Counted from the stretch's first letter, positions 1 to 7,418 are shown. The stretch is 13,725 nucleotides of DNA from Gammaproteobacteria bacterium (GCA_029859085.1 JAOUDU010000017.1:1-13725); one strand, 5' to 3'. The notes: a model not told the origin generated them from the letters alone. Numbers and translations are program-made.

Positions 1-17
1 GCGGCTGCCCGATGCAT

Positions 18-1025
18 TTACCGCAATGTCCCGATCCCCACCGCGGCGCGCACTTTGGCCATCAGCGGCACGGCGTACTCACGGGCGCGCTCGGCGCCTT
101 TTTTGAGCACGCCCTCGATATAGGCCGGGTCATCCATCAGTTCCTGGTAGCGCTCCCGCGCACCCGCCAGCTCCCCGTTGACCAGTTCGAACAACTGCTT
201 CTTGGCCTCGCCCCAGGCGATGCCGTTCTCGAACTCGCGGCGCATCCGCGCGGTCTCATCCGGCGAGGCAAAGGCCGCCCACACCTGGAATACCGTGGAG
301 TCATCCGGGTCCTTGGGCTCGCCGGGTTCCAGCAGGTTGGTCTTGATCCTGTTGATACTCTTGCGCAGCTGTTTCTCACCTTCAAACAGCGGGATGGTGT
401 TGTTATAGCTCTTGCTCATCTTGCGCCCGTCGAGGCCCTGCAGCACCGCGACGCTGTCGTCCACCACCGCCTCGGGCAGGGTGAACACGTCGGCCCAGTT
501 GTGGTTGAAGCGCTGGGCGATATCCCGCGCCATCTCCACGTGCTGGACCTGGTCCCGGCCCACCGGGATATGGCTCGCGTTGAACATCAGGATATCCGCC
601 GCCATCAGCACCGGGTAGCTGAACAGGCCCATGGTGATACCGAAATCCGGGTCCTCCCCGGCCTCCTCGTTGGCTTGCACAGCGGCCTTGTAGGCGTGGG
701 CCCGGTTCATCAGGCCCTTGGCCGCGTTACAGCACAACACCCAGGTCAGTTCCGGGATTTCCGGGACATCGGACTGCCGGTAGAACAGCGCCTGCTCCGT
801 GTCCAGGCCCAGGGCCAGCCAGGTGGCGGCGATTTCCTTGCTGGAGCGGCGCACCAGTTCCGGGTCCTGGCACTTGATCAGCGCGTGGTAGTCCGCCAGG
901 AAGAAGAACGACTCGATCGAGGCATCCCGGGAGGCTGCGATAGCAGGCCGAATGGCCCCCACGTAGTTGCCCAGATGGGGAGTGCCGGTGGTGGTGATTC
1001 CGGTGAGAACACGTTGCCTGGCCAT
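18..1025 (-). CDS. trpS: Tryptophanyl-tRNA synthetase
   Basis: Class I aminoacyl-tRNA synthetase that activates tryptophan with ATP and charges tRNA-Trp in the cytoplasm. The 335-residue product is full length for the bacterial enzyme. It carries the HIGH-type signature as TPHLGN (residues 15-20) and a perfect KMSKS loop (202-206), with the conserved segments LADYHALIK near residue 43 and [18 protein letters not shown] near 156. The [19 protein letters not shown] start matches the Pseudomonas/Xanthomonas type of TrpS rather than the E. coli type, from memory of those sequences. The frame stays open far upstream, but the ATG at 1025 begins exactly where family members begin and has a modest AGGCGG ribosome site. 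It is the last gene seen in the tsaB-uppP-apeB-glycosyltransferase-trpS run, 55 bp after the glycosyltransferase stop. Its TAA ends 17 bp from the window edge, so any terminator lies outside. Confidence 0.97.
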   Translation of the reverse strand: MARQRVLTGITTTGTPHLGNYVGAIRPAIAASRDASIESFFFLADYHALIKCQDPELVRRSSKEIAATWLALGLDTEQALFYRQSDVPEIPELTWVLCCNAAKGLMNRAHAYKAAVQANEEAGEDPDFGITMGLFSYPVLMAADILMFNASHIPVGRDQVQHVEMARDIAQRFNHNWADVFTLPEAVVDDSVAVLQGLDGRKMSKSYNNTIPLFEGEKQLRKSINRIKTNLLEPGEPKDPDDSTVFQVWAAFASPDETARMRREFENGIAWGEAKKQLFELVNGELAGARERYQELMDDPAYIEGVLKKGAERAREYAVPLMAKVRAAVGIGTLR

Positions 1026-1080
1026 GCAAAACCGCCTGTTGCAAAAAGCCGCCAATGATACTGGCAATGGCCACCAGTGG

Positions 1081-2232
1081 CTATCCCGGAGCCCTCCCCG
1101 TCCGGCGCGAGGCCTGTCCCGGCGGCCCGGCCAGTTCCAGCAGCAATTCGCTGTACCTCGGCAGCAGCTGCGCCAGCGTGAATGCGGATACGTCCGGGGG
1201 CGCGATGCCGCCCCGCCCGCGCATTTCCGCCAGGGCGCAGACCAGCGCCGCTGCCGCGGCCCCTTCCCGGGCCGGGTCATCGGGGCAGGAGGCATAGCGA
1301 AATCGCTGGTCATAGATTTCCGGGTAGGCCTGCCGGTCGGGCACCGCGGGCAGGCAGCCGCTGGCCACCGCCTCCAGCACCGCCAATCCCTGGAATTCAT
1401 GCCGGGCCGTTGACAACAGCACGTCGGCGCCCCGCAATAGCGCCCGGTAGTCCGCCTCGGAGGGCAGGTAGCCGAAGTGCACCAGGCGGGACGCGAACTC
1501 CGCTTGGATACGGCCAAATACCGCGGGTGAGCGGCGAAATTGCTGGCCGGTGAGCGCCAGCTCATAGCACAGCCCGCCGCGCTCCAGTTCGGCCAGGGTA
1601 TGCCACAGGGTCTCGCCGCCCTTGTCGTGCTCGAAGCGCCCGCTCCACAGCAGGCGCAGGGGCCGCCGCGGGTAACAGCCGGCCACGCCCGGCCAGTGCG
1701 CCGGGCCTGTCACCGGGTCGATCGGAACCGGCAATACCCTGGCCTTGCCTTCGAGCATGGCGACCACCCCGCCCGGCACCCGGTCCGGCAGCTTGCGCAG
1801 CAGCGCGTCCACGCCGGCCAGGAAGGTATCGCGGTTGTAGGCGGAGTTGAACGCGAGGCAATCGGCAGCCAGGGCCGAGTACAGGCTGACCATCCGGGCT
1901 TCCAGCAGGCTGGGCTGAACACTCTGCTGCGGGTAGTCGAACTGGTTTTCGTGGAAGTACAGCAGGGTGGGCAGGCGTGCCAGGGACGGAACCAGGCCCC
2001 GCAGGGTCGCCAGGTCTACCATCGAGGTGGCGACGAGAAGATCGTAGTCCCGCTCCAGCGCTACCCGCTCCTCGAGCGACCAGTACAGGGGGTTGCCCCG
2101 CACCCGCCAGCTGAAGTGCCGCGGCGGCAGGCTCAGCACCTGCCACTGCCAGTGCGGGAACATCGCCCGCAGGCTGCGCTCCCAGCTCACATGGCTGTGG
2201 GCGGCATAGGCCGACAGCAGCAGGACTTTCAC
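1081..2232 (-). CDS. tRNA-queuosine mannosyltransferase-like glycosyltransferase (DUF3524 / GTDC1 family)
   Basis: GT-B fold glycosyltransferase of 383 residues. The N-terminal half is the DUF3524 domain: [17 protein letters not shown] start, then [11 protein letters not shown] at residues 91-101, the family hallmark (YFHENQLIYP in human GTDC1, from memory). The C-terminal half is a group-1 transferase domain with [12 protein letters not shown] (196-207), [11 protein letters not shown] (252-262) and the nucleotide-sugar site [15 protein letters not shown] (274-288), including H278, E279 and E287. It ends with a YPEIY motif (303-307). Animal GTDC1 is QTMAN, which adds mannose to queuosine-34 of tRNA-Asp; transferring that role to this protein is inference. 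The GTG at 2232 is chosen as start because homologues begin MxILLL/MSILII; it lies 4 bp after the apeB stop, so the two are probably co-translated. The 24-residue upstream extension lacks family similarity. Adjacency to trpS supports a tRNA role. A lipid or protein glycan acceptor is the main alternative. Confidence 0.86.
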   Translation of the reverse strand: MKVLLLSAYAAHSHVSWERSLRAMFPHWQWQVLSLPPRHFSWRVRGNPLYWSLEERVALERDYDLLVATSMVDLATLRGLVPSLARLPTLLYFHENQFDYPQQSVQPSLLEARMVSLYSALAADCLAFNSAYNRDTFLAGVDALLRKLPDRVPGGVVAMLEGKARVLPVPIDPVTGPAHWPGVAGCYPRRPLRLLWSGRFEHDKGGETLWHTLAELERGGLCYELALTGQQFRRSPAVFGRIQAEFASRLVHFGYLPSEADYRALLRGADVLLSTARHEFQGLAVLEAVASGCLPAVPDRQAYPEIYDQRFRYASCPDDPAREGAAAAALVCALAEMRGRGGIAPPDVSAFTLAQLLPRYSELLLELAGPPGQASRRTGRAPG

Positions 2233-2236
2233 GGCG

Positions 2237-3544
2237 CTAACGGGCGGCCAGCGGCCCCCGGTGGTTATAGAAACGGTGCAGGACCCTGCACAGGTCCCAG
2301 GCATCCCGGGTACCGGCGGTCTCGCGGATCGAGTGCATGCCCAGCGTGGGCACCCCGATATCGATGGTGCGGATACCGGTAATACCGGCAGTGATCGGCC
2401 CTATGGTGCTGCCGCAGCCCATATCGCTGCGCACCACGAAGGCCTGCACCGGCACCTCCTCCGCGGCCGCGAGCATGCGGAAGAACCCGGTGGTTTCACT
2501 GTTGGAGGCGTAGCGCTGGCTGGCGTTGACCTTGATCACCGGCCCATGGTTCAGCAGCGGCCCGTGGTTGTCGTCGTGGCGGTCGGCATAATTGGGGTGA
2601 ATGCCATGGGCGTTGTCCGCGGAGATCATCAACGACCTCCCGGTCAGCTCCGCGTAGGCATGCTCACTGCCCGCGAGGCGCTTCAGCAGCGAGCTCAGCA
2701 TCGGGCCCCTGGCCCCCGCCGCGGACATGCTGCCCACCTCCTCGTGGTCGTTGCACACCAGCAGGCTGCTGGCGGCGCCATCGGACCGCAACAGCGCCTG
2801 CAGCCCGACGAAGCAACTGAGCAGGTTATCCAGCCGCGCCGAGGCGATAAAATCCTGGTTCAGGCCGATAACCGCAGGCGCCTGCGTATCGTAGAACGCC
2901 AGTTCAAAATCCAGTACCTGTTGCACATTGCAGGCCGGGTGCTCCTCCAGCAGCCGCGCCCTCAGCAGTGCCCGAAAGTCCGCCGGGGTCTCGCCGGCCT
3001 GCTGGAACAGTATCGGCAGGATGTCGGTCTGCGGATTCACCGTGCGGTCCTTGTTGGCCTCCCGGTCAAGGTGAATCGCCAGGCTGGGAATAATCGCCAG
3101 CGGTACCCGGTAATCGATCAGTGCGGTGCGCAGCTGGCCGTCGCCGCACTCATAGCTGATACGCCCCGCCAGGGACAGGTCCCGGTCGAACCAGGGGTTC
3201 AGCAAGGCGCCCCCGTACACCTGCACCCCCAGCTGGAAACAGCCGTTGCGCAACTTTTCCGGGGCGGGTTTGACCATCAGGCAGGGACTGTCGGTATGGG
3301 CCCCAACCATGCGGAAACCCTCGACCGGGGGCGCTTCCCGGCCGCAGACAAAAGCGATGATCGAGCTGTCGTTACGGGTGGCGTAGTACCTGCCGCCGGT
3401 TTCGAGTTCGCGCACATCCTCCTCGTTGAGCCGGCGAAACCCGGCCTCTTCCAGCCGTCGGGCGATCTCCGCCACCGCGTGAAACGGCGTGCTCGCGCGG
3501 CTGATAAAATCGCACAGCTCTCGATTGAATTCCTGTTGGTTCAT
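2237..3544 (-). CDS. apeB: M18 family aspartyl aminopeptidase
   Basis: Cytosolic dinuclear-zinc aminopeptidase of the M18 family, which removes N-terminal (mainly acidic) residues from peptides and usually forms a large oligomer. The 435-residue length is typical. Metal and catalytic motifs are all present in order: GAHTDSPCL (81-89, H83), ARLDNL (236-241, D239), NDHEEVGS (265-272, E268/E269), [12 protein letters not shown] (308-319, D310) and [10 protein letters not shown] (399-408, H404). [10 protein letters not shown] (374-383) is another M18 signature. The ATG at 3544 follows a good GGAG site five bases upstream. It lies 42 bp after uppP and 4 bp before the glycosyltransferase gene, so it is mid-operon. 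The gap to uppP holds a short hairpin (3563-3575) without a T-run. A role specific to its tRNA-related neighbours is not evident; it looks like general peptide turnover. The symbol follows the Pseudomonas name. Confidence 0.95.
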   Translation of the reverse strand: MNQQEFNRELCDFISRASTPFHAVAEIARRLEEAGFRRLNEEDVRELETGGRYYATRNDSSIIAFVCGREAPPVEGFRMVGAHTDSPCLMVKPAPEKLRNGCFQLGVQVYGGALLNPWFDRDLSLAGRISYECGDGQLRTALIDYRVPLAIIPSLAIHLDREANKDRTVNPQTDILPILFQQAGETPADFRALLRARLLEEHPACNVQQVLDFELAFYDTQAPAVIGLNQDFIASARLDNLLSCFVGLQALLRSDGAASSLLVCNDHEEVGSMSAAGARGPMLSSLLKRLAGSEHAYAELTGRSLMISADNAHGIHPNYADRHDDNHGPLLNHGPVIKVNASQRYASNSETTGFFRMLAAAEEVPVQAFVVRSDMGCGSTIGPITAGITGIRTIDIGVPTLGMHSIRETAGTRDAWDLCRVLHRFYNHRGPLAAR

Positions 3545-3586
3545 AGAATCTCCGTTAAGTGTCTGCCCTGGGCAGGCGTTCTGGTT

Positions 3587-4390
3587 TCAGGCAAGCCACA
3601 TCGCGTACAGCACCGCCGCCAGCACCACCCGGTAATAGACGAAGGGCATCAGGCCAATTCGATCTAGCAGGCGCAGGAACAGCCCGATGCTCAAATAGGC
3701 GGTGATGCCCGATACCGCGGCGCCAATGCCCAGCAGCATCCAGTCCACGCCCGCCCCGGAGCTGACGAGTTCCCAGACCTTCAGGGCACCCGCGCCGGTG
3801 ATGACCGGGATCGACAGCAGGAAGGAAAAGCGCGCGGCGGCCTGGCGATTCATGCCCAGCAGCAGGGCCGCGGTAATGGTAATGCCGGAGCGGGAGATGC
3901 CGGGAATGGGCGCAATGGCCTGGGCCAGCCCGATAAGCAGGGCCACAGCAAGGGTCAGGCGGGCGGCGCTGTCCCGCTTCGCCGCGTGCCGGTCGGCAAC
4001 ACCCAGCAGCAGGCCGAACAGCAGTGTGGTGGTGGCGATGACGGGCAGGTTGCGCAACCCGGTCTCGATGTAGTCCCCGGCGACAAAACCCACAGCTATA
4101 ACCGGCAGGGTAGCCAGCGCCAGATACCAGACCAGGCGGCTGTCATCGCTGGCCGGCGCACCGGCCAGCGACCCGAACCAGCCGGATGCCATCCGGGCGA
4201 GGTCCGCGCGGTAGTAGACCAGCACAGCAGACAGTGTGCCGACATGCACCGCGATATCGAAGGCCAGGCCCTGGTCTGGCCAACCCAGCACCAGCGACGG
4301 TATCACCAGGTGGGCCGAACTCGAAATCGGCAGGAATTCGGTAAAGCCCTGCAGAATCGCCAGCAGCACTGCCTGGTAGGTCTCGATCAT
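3587..4390 (-). CDS. uppP: Undecaprenyl-diphosphatase (UppP/BacA)
   Basis: Integral inner-membrane phosphatase that converts undecaprenyl pyrophosphate to undecaprenyl phosphate, the lipid carrier for peptidoglycan and O-antigen precursors; overexpression is known to give bacitracin resistance. The 267-residue protein has the two family signatures: QGFTEFLPISSSAHL (14-28) with the essential Glu, and PGISRSG (163-169) with catalytic Arg 167. About seven to eight hydrophobic segments are visible, for example around 42-60, 87-105, 117-133, 145-160, 188-206, 217-240 and 250-266. The ATG at 4390 overlaps the tsaB stop as ATGA, indicating translational coupling. A purine-rich AGGG lies nine bases upstream. 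The polar loop at residues 76-86 separates membrane segments. Nothing is missing compared with the family. Confidence 0.97.
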   Translation of the reverse strand: MIETYQAVLLAILQGFTEFLPISSSAHLVIPSLVLGWPDQGLAFDIAVHVGTLSAVLVYYRADLARMASGWFGSLAGAPASDDSRLVWYLALATLPVIAVGFVAGDYIETGLRNLPVIATTTLLFGLLLGVADRHAAKRDSAARLTLAVALLIGLAQAIAPIPGISRSGITITAALLLGMNRQAAARFSFLLSIPVITGAGALKVWELVSSGAGVDWMLLGIGAAVSGITAYLSIGLFLRLLDRIGLMPFVYYRVVLAAVLYAMWLA

Positions 4391-5097
4391 AATTTTTTGC
4401 CCTGCTCCGCAAGTTTCTTCCAGTTGATTTCGTCGCGTACATACACCGGCTGCACCTGCTGTGGCCGCTGCACTTCTCCCCGCGCGAGACTGGCCAGCGC
4501 CAGCGGCACGAGGTCCCGCGCAGACGGCAACAGGTCGGGCGCGAGCGACTCCAGTCGGGAGCTGACTGCCGCAGGCAGCTCGCCGGCGAAGCGACAGCCG
4601 CTGCCCACCCCGTGCAGCGCATTTGCCGACGCAGCCACTGCCACGCCGGACGGGGGGCAGGCGCAGGGACCCTCGCGCACGGTCGCCAGCAGCTCATCAA
4701 ACGCGCACACCGCGTAGTACACCTCGTTGATGCGGGCATCGAGCATGCTCAGTACGGTCATGCCGGTGTCGACCAGCCCCAGTCGCAACGCGGTCTGGGC
4801 CTGCAGTGCCAGCGTGGACACCGCTATGGCCGGCAGCCCGCTGGTATAGGCCAGGCCCTGGACCGCACTCGCAGCGATACGCAGCCCGGTGAACGAGCCC
4901 GGCCCACTGCTGTATGCAATGGCATCGATACCGTGCTCCCTCAGGCGCCCGTCCGGCAGCAGGCTCTGCAGCATGCCGAACAGGCGCTGGCTGTGCCGGC
5001 GCGGGACCACTTCGTAAAGCTCGCGGTATTCGCCATTCACATAAACCGCCACCGAGCAGGCCTCGGTCGCGGTGTCGATTGCCAGTATGCCTGTCAT
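4387..5097 (-). CDS. tsaB: tRNA t6A biosynthesis protein TsaB
   Basis: ASKHA-fold partner of TsaD that, with TsaC and TsaE, makes N6-threonylcarbamoyladenosine at position 37 of ANN-decoding tRNAs. TsaB dimerises with TsaD and is itself not catalytic. The 236 residues start with LAIDTATEACSVAV (5-18) and contain the signature YSSGPGSFTGLRI (62-74), followed by GLAYTSGLPAIAVSTL (81-96). The C-terminal third is variable, as usual in the family. The ATG at 5097 has AGGA six bases upstream. It is the first gene of the tsaB-uppP-apeB-glycosyltransferase-trpS run, with its own predicted promoter and a hairpin in the leader, and it diverges from mobA. In Pseudomonas tsaB sits next to adk, from memory; here the H1-like gene and mobA separate them. 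Confidence 0.95.
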   Translation of the reverse strand: MTGILAIDTATEACSVAVYVNGEYRELYEVVPRRHSQRLFGMLQSLLPDGRLREHGIDAIAYSSGPGSFTGLRIAASAVQGLAYTSGLPAIAVSTLALQAQTALRLGLVDTGMTVLSMLDARINEVYYAVCAFDELLATVREGPCACPPSGVAVAASANALHGVGSGCRFAGELPAAVSSRLESLAPDLLPSARDLVPLALASLARGEVQRPQQVQPVYVRDEINWKKLAEQGKKL

Positions 5098-5109
5098 CCG
5101 GATTCCTGT

Positions 5110-5127
5110 TGCAGGGCCCGCCCTGCA
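5110..5127 (-). promoter_or_regulatory. Hairpin in the tsaB leader
   Basis: A perfect 7-bp inverted repeat, TGCAGGG/CCCTGCA around a four-base loop, lies in the predicted tsaB leader. It is just two bases upstream of the AGGA ribosome site (5104-5107). There is no T-run, so it is not a terminator. It could protect the mRNA or modulate ribosome access. The structure is seen; the function is inferred. Confidence 0.4.
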
Positions 5128-5138
5128 GCCGCTTTGCC

Positions 5139-5167
5139 TTGTCCCGACGGGGGAAACGGCGGATTAT
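5139..5167 (+). promoter_or_regulatory. Predicted mobA promoter
   Basis: The -35 box TTGTCC (5139-5144, four of six consensus) is followed by a 17-bp spacer and the -10 box GATTAT (5162-5167, four of six). Transcription would start near 5174, giving a leader of about 60 nt before the mobA ATG. The -10 overlaps the tsaB -10 on the other strand. This rests on consensus matching only. Confidence 0.4.
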
Positions 5168-5171
5168 CCCA
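5163..5171 (-). promoter_or_regulatory. Predicted extended -10 of the tsaB promoter
   Basis: On the minus strand TGG is followed directly by GATAAT, an extended -10 with five of six consensus bases. No good -35 is seen, as is usual for TGn promoters. Transcription would start near 5156, about 59 nt before tsaB. It shares its bases with the predicted mobA -10, so polymerase could occupy only one direction at a time. Confidence 0.5.
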
Positions 5172-5191
5172 CAGGGGAGCACCGGTAAGCA

Positions 5192-5203
5192 CTAGCGTCC
5201 GGG
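5192..5203 (+). repeat. 12-bp direct repeat, copy 1
   Basis: The sequence CTAGCGTCCGGG occurs here, 30 bp upstream of the mobA ATG, and again in the same orientation at 6457-6468 upstream of the H1-like gene. The bases after both copies are also A/T-rich and loosely similar (taaat, atagaaaat). The two copies flank the mobA/H1-like section. An exact 12-mer pair can arise by chance in a window this size, so only its placement is notable. Confidence 0.45.
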
Positions 5204-5232
5204 TAAATGGGGAACTTGCCGCGGGGAAACTG

Positions 5233-5805
5233 ATGGGTACTACGCGCGACATCACTGGGCTGGTCCTGGCCGGCGGCGCCGGCCGGAGAGTGGGCGGACA
5301 TGACAAGGGCCTTCTGGAATGGCGCGGCAAACCGCTGGCCGCTCACGTCGCCGGGCGGCTGCGCCCGCAAGTAAACCGGCTGCTGATCAGTTGCAATCGC
5401 AACGCGCAATTCTACCGCACGCTGGCGGACGCCACGGTGCGTGACAGGCGACGCGATTACCAGGGGCCTCTGGCCGGGCTCGAAGCGGCCATGCCACACC
5501 TGGGCGGTGAATTCCTGGTGATCGCCCCCTGCGATATGCCACTGCTGCCCTTGAATCTCGCCAGGGACCTGCTGGCGGCGCTGGATCCGGCCGGTGCGAC
5601 CGGCCCTGATATCGCCTATGCCAACGACGGCGAGCGGGACCAATACCTGTGTGCGGCAATCCGCGTCGGTATTTTACCGTCCCTGGGCGAATTCCTGGAC
5701 GAGGGACAACGGGCGGTGCGGCACTGGTATGCACGGCACCGGTGTGTCGTAGTCGATTTTTCCGCCCAGGCCGAATGCTTTGCCAATTACAATTCACTAG
5801 AATGA
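5233..5805 (+). CDS. mobA: Molybdenum cofactor guanylyltransferase MobA
   Basis: Transfers GMP from GTP to Mo-molybdopterin, giving the MGD form of the cofactor used by DMSO-reductase-family enzymes such as formate dehydrogenase and nitrate reductase. The 190-residue product has the nucleotide-binding signature LAGGAGRRVGGHDKG (12-26), the metal-binding CDMPLLP (100-106, D101) and a C-terminal FANYNS segment (183-188) at the place of the usual NxNTPEEL, so it is close to a minimal full-length form. The ATG at 5233 follows GGGGAA; the frame is open much further upstream, but only from this ATG does it align with the family. It is the only plus-strand gene in the window, diverging from tsaB and converging on the H1-like gene. 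No other Moco gene is nearby. The last codons run into the terminator of the opposite gene. Confidence 0.94.
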   Translation: MGTTRDITGLVLAGGAGRRVGGHDKGLLEWRGKPLAAHVAGRLRPQVNRLLISCNRNAQFYRTLADATVRDRRRDYQGPLAGLEAAMPHLGGEFLVIAPCDMPLLPLNLARDLLAALDPAGATGPDIAYANDGERDQYLCAAIRVGILPSLGEFLDEGQRAVRHWYARHRCVVVDFSAQAECFANYNSLE

Positions 5806-5835
5806 AAAAGCCCGCCGGGATCGCTCCGGGCGGGC
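5805..5835 (-). terminator. Intrinsic terminator of the H1-like gene
   Basis: On the minus strand a 7-bp GC stem (5829-5835 with 5810-5816), extended past a G-G mismatch by three more pairs around a four-base loop, is followed directly by TTTTT (5805-5809). It lies 24 bp after the H1-like stop and its T-run overlaps the mobA TGA. On the plus strand no T-run follows, so mobA does not clearly use it. Confidence 0.85.
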
Positions 5836-5858
5836 GCGGATGAAACTGAAACTGTTGT

Positions 5859-6428
5859 TTAGTTGCTGGCGGCGGGGCGTTTGCGTGCGGCGGCCTTTTT
5901 CCTGGGCGCAGCTGCCTTTTTGCGAGCCTTGGCCGGGGTCTTGCCCAGCGCCTTGTTCGCGCCTGCCTCCAGCTTTTTCTTTATCGCCTTGCCCTGCTTT
6001 GTCGCTTTTTTCTCGGCGGCGGCGGCCTGGGCCTTGAGCTTGCGCTCGGCGTCCTTCAGTTGCTTGCTGAGTTTCTTCTCCAGCGCATTTATTTTCCTGG
6101 TATCGGCCTTTACGCGCGCCCTCATCCACTTTTCAGCCTGCTTCGCCAGGTGCCGGGCCTTGTCCATTTCAGCCTTGGCAGCGAGTTCAGCCCGCTTCTC
6201 CATCAACTTTTCCTTGGCGGCCATCGCCTTGGCCTTGTGCTTGGCCGAATCCATGAATTCGTCCAGCTGATCGCGCGCGTCATGCAGCGCGTTGGTGAAG
6301 AAATTGCCTTTCGCGACTTTCTTTACCGCCTTCTTCGCAGCGGCCTTTTTGGCCGGTGCTTTCCTGGCCGCTGCCTTTTTCGGAGCTGCAGCTCGCTTCG
6401 CAGGTGCCTTTTTCTTTGCTGTAGCCAT
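5859..6428 (-). CDS. Histone H1-like lysine/alanine-rich protein
   Basis: A 189-residue, extremely basic protein resembling the C-terminal tail of eukaryotic histone H1 and bacterial H1-like proteins such as AlgP/AlgR3 and chlamydial Hc1/Hc2. Three parts are visible. An N-terminal tail (1-40) is made of AAxKKA/PAKK units. A central part (about 41-155) starts GNFFTNALHDARDQLDEF and continues as charged heptad-like helix rich in Lys, Glu, Ala and Leu, likely coiled coil. A C-terminal tail (about 156-189) is of AKARKKAAAPRKK type. A nucleoid-binding role is inferred from composition; such tails evolve quickly and are poor evidence of shared ancestry. The ATG at 6428 follows GGAG nine bases upstream; an ATG five bases earlier is out of frame. 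It has its own predicted promoter and terminator, so it is monocistronic. Function in this organism is unknown. Confidence 0.85.
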   Translation of the reverse strand: MATAKKKAPAKRAAAPKKAAARKAPAKKAAAKKAVKKVAKGNFFTNALHDARDQLDEFMDSAKHKAKAMAAKEKLMEKRAELAAKAEMDKARHLAKQAEKWMRARVKADTRKINALEKKLSKQLKDAERKLKAQAAAAEKKATKQGKAIKKKLEAGANKALGKTPAKARKKAAAPRKKAAARKRPAASN

Positions 6429-6456
6429 TTCATTTCTCTCCAGAGGTTAGTGACGT

Positions 6457-6468
6457 CTAGCGTCCGGG
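6457..6468 (+). repeat. 12-bp direct repeat, copy 2
   Basis: Second copy of CTAGCGTCCGGG, same orientation as 5192-5203. It covers the predicted transcription start of the H1-like gene (near 6466), about 30 bp upstream of its ATG. It could be a shared regulatory box or the scar of an insertion. Confidence 0.45.
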
Positions 6469-6472
6469 ATAG

Positions 6473-6501
6473 AAAATAGCAACAAAAACAAAACGGTACA
6501 A
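6473..6501 (-). promoter_or_regulatory. Predicted promoter of the H1-like gene
   Basis: Minus strand: -35 TTGTAC (6496-6501, three of six), a 17-bp spacer, then TGC-TATTTT, an extended -10 (hexamer at 6473-6478, four of six). The T-rich spacer is typical of AT-rich promoter DNA in an otherwise GC-rich genome. The leader would be about 38 nt. Confidence 0.5.
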
Positions 6502-6510
6502 CAGGAGGCC

Positions 6511-6598
6511 AGGTCGCAGCCTTTACGCAGATCGCTCTCGACAGTCGATGCCATCACCAATTCGCTGCGAAGAGTTGGCTCAGAAATTACTGCGACCT
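6511..6598. other. Candidate structured element with 9-bp closing stem
   Basis: AGGTCGCAG (6511-6519) is the exact reverse complement of CTGCGACCT (6590-6598). Between them lie TCGAC-A-GTCGA (6538-6548) and a hairpin of CCAA/TTGG enclosing TTCGC/GCGAA (6557-6578). Together these could fold as a three-way junction, either in RNA or as single-stranded DNA. It is outside the predicted H1-like transcript. No known RNA family is recognised, and either strand is possible. Confidence 0.3.
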
Positions 6599-6607
6599 CG
6601 ACAATAC

Positions 6608-6628
6608 CACTGTAATTGCAGTGTTTTT
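6608..6628 (+). promoter_or_regulatory. Palindrome followed by a T-run: operator or weak terminator
   Basis: CACTGTAATTGCAGTG (6608-6623) is a palindrome with one mismatched pair, like a dimeric repressor site. On the plus strand TTTTT follows (6624-6628), so it also resembles a weak intrinsic terminator for a plus-strand transcript covering 6511-6598. The spacing does not match a LexA box. Which reading is right cannot be told from sequence. Confidence 0.35.
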
Positions 6629-6717
6629 CCCAGCGCGTTCACGGCGCCGGATCGCAGCGGGCTTGCAACAGTAAATCGGCTCAGTATATCGCTGGAAAAA
6701 AACAGTAACTTTTGCGC

Positions 6718-6747
6718 AAAAAAAAAGGAGCCTTCGCTCCCTTTTTT
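6718..6747 (-). terminator. Intrinsic terminator of adk
   Basis: The 5-bp stem GGAGC/GCTCC with a four-base loop (6727-6740) is followed on the minus strand by nine T (6718-6726), 18 bp after the adk stop. Six T also follow on the plus strand (6742-6747), so it could act in both directions. Short stem but very strong T-run. Confidence 0.88.
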
Positions 6748-6758
6748 CTTGATCGACA

Positions 6759-7418
<660 letters not shown>

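Larger units (their letters stand above)
6502..6717. other. Intergenic region without a convincing gene, with inverted repeats
   Basis: The 330 bp between the H1-like gene and adk hold no credible coding sequence; short open frames here run into adk in antisense. It is visibly more AT-rich than the flanking genes. It contains a 9-bp inverted repeat with 70-base spacing (6511-6519 and 6590-6598), two small inner hairpins (6538-6548; 6557-6578), a near-perfect 16-bp palindrome (6608-6623), and two copies of AACAGTAA (6667-6674 and 6701-6708). No tRNA-like TPsiC sequence was found. Confidence 0.6.

Noticed and set aside
1026..1565. N-terminal extension of the trpS frame to 515 codons
   Set aside because: Overlaps the glycosyltransferase gene and reads as arginine/proline-rich shadow; the TrpS family start is at 1025.
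2261..3667. Long plus-strand open frame opposite apeB (468 codons)
   Set aside because: Antisense to a clear M18 peptidase, with no recognisable domain and composition rich in Gln, Arg, Gly and His, typical of the complementary frame of a GC-rich gene.
5797..6270. Other open frames over the H1-like gene on both strands
   Set aside because: Low-complexity shadows of the Lys/Ala-rich coding sequence.
6429..6758. tRNA gene downstream of adk
   Set aside because: I looked for a TPsiC-like GGTTCRA segment and a 7-bp acceptor stem and found neither.
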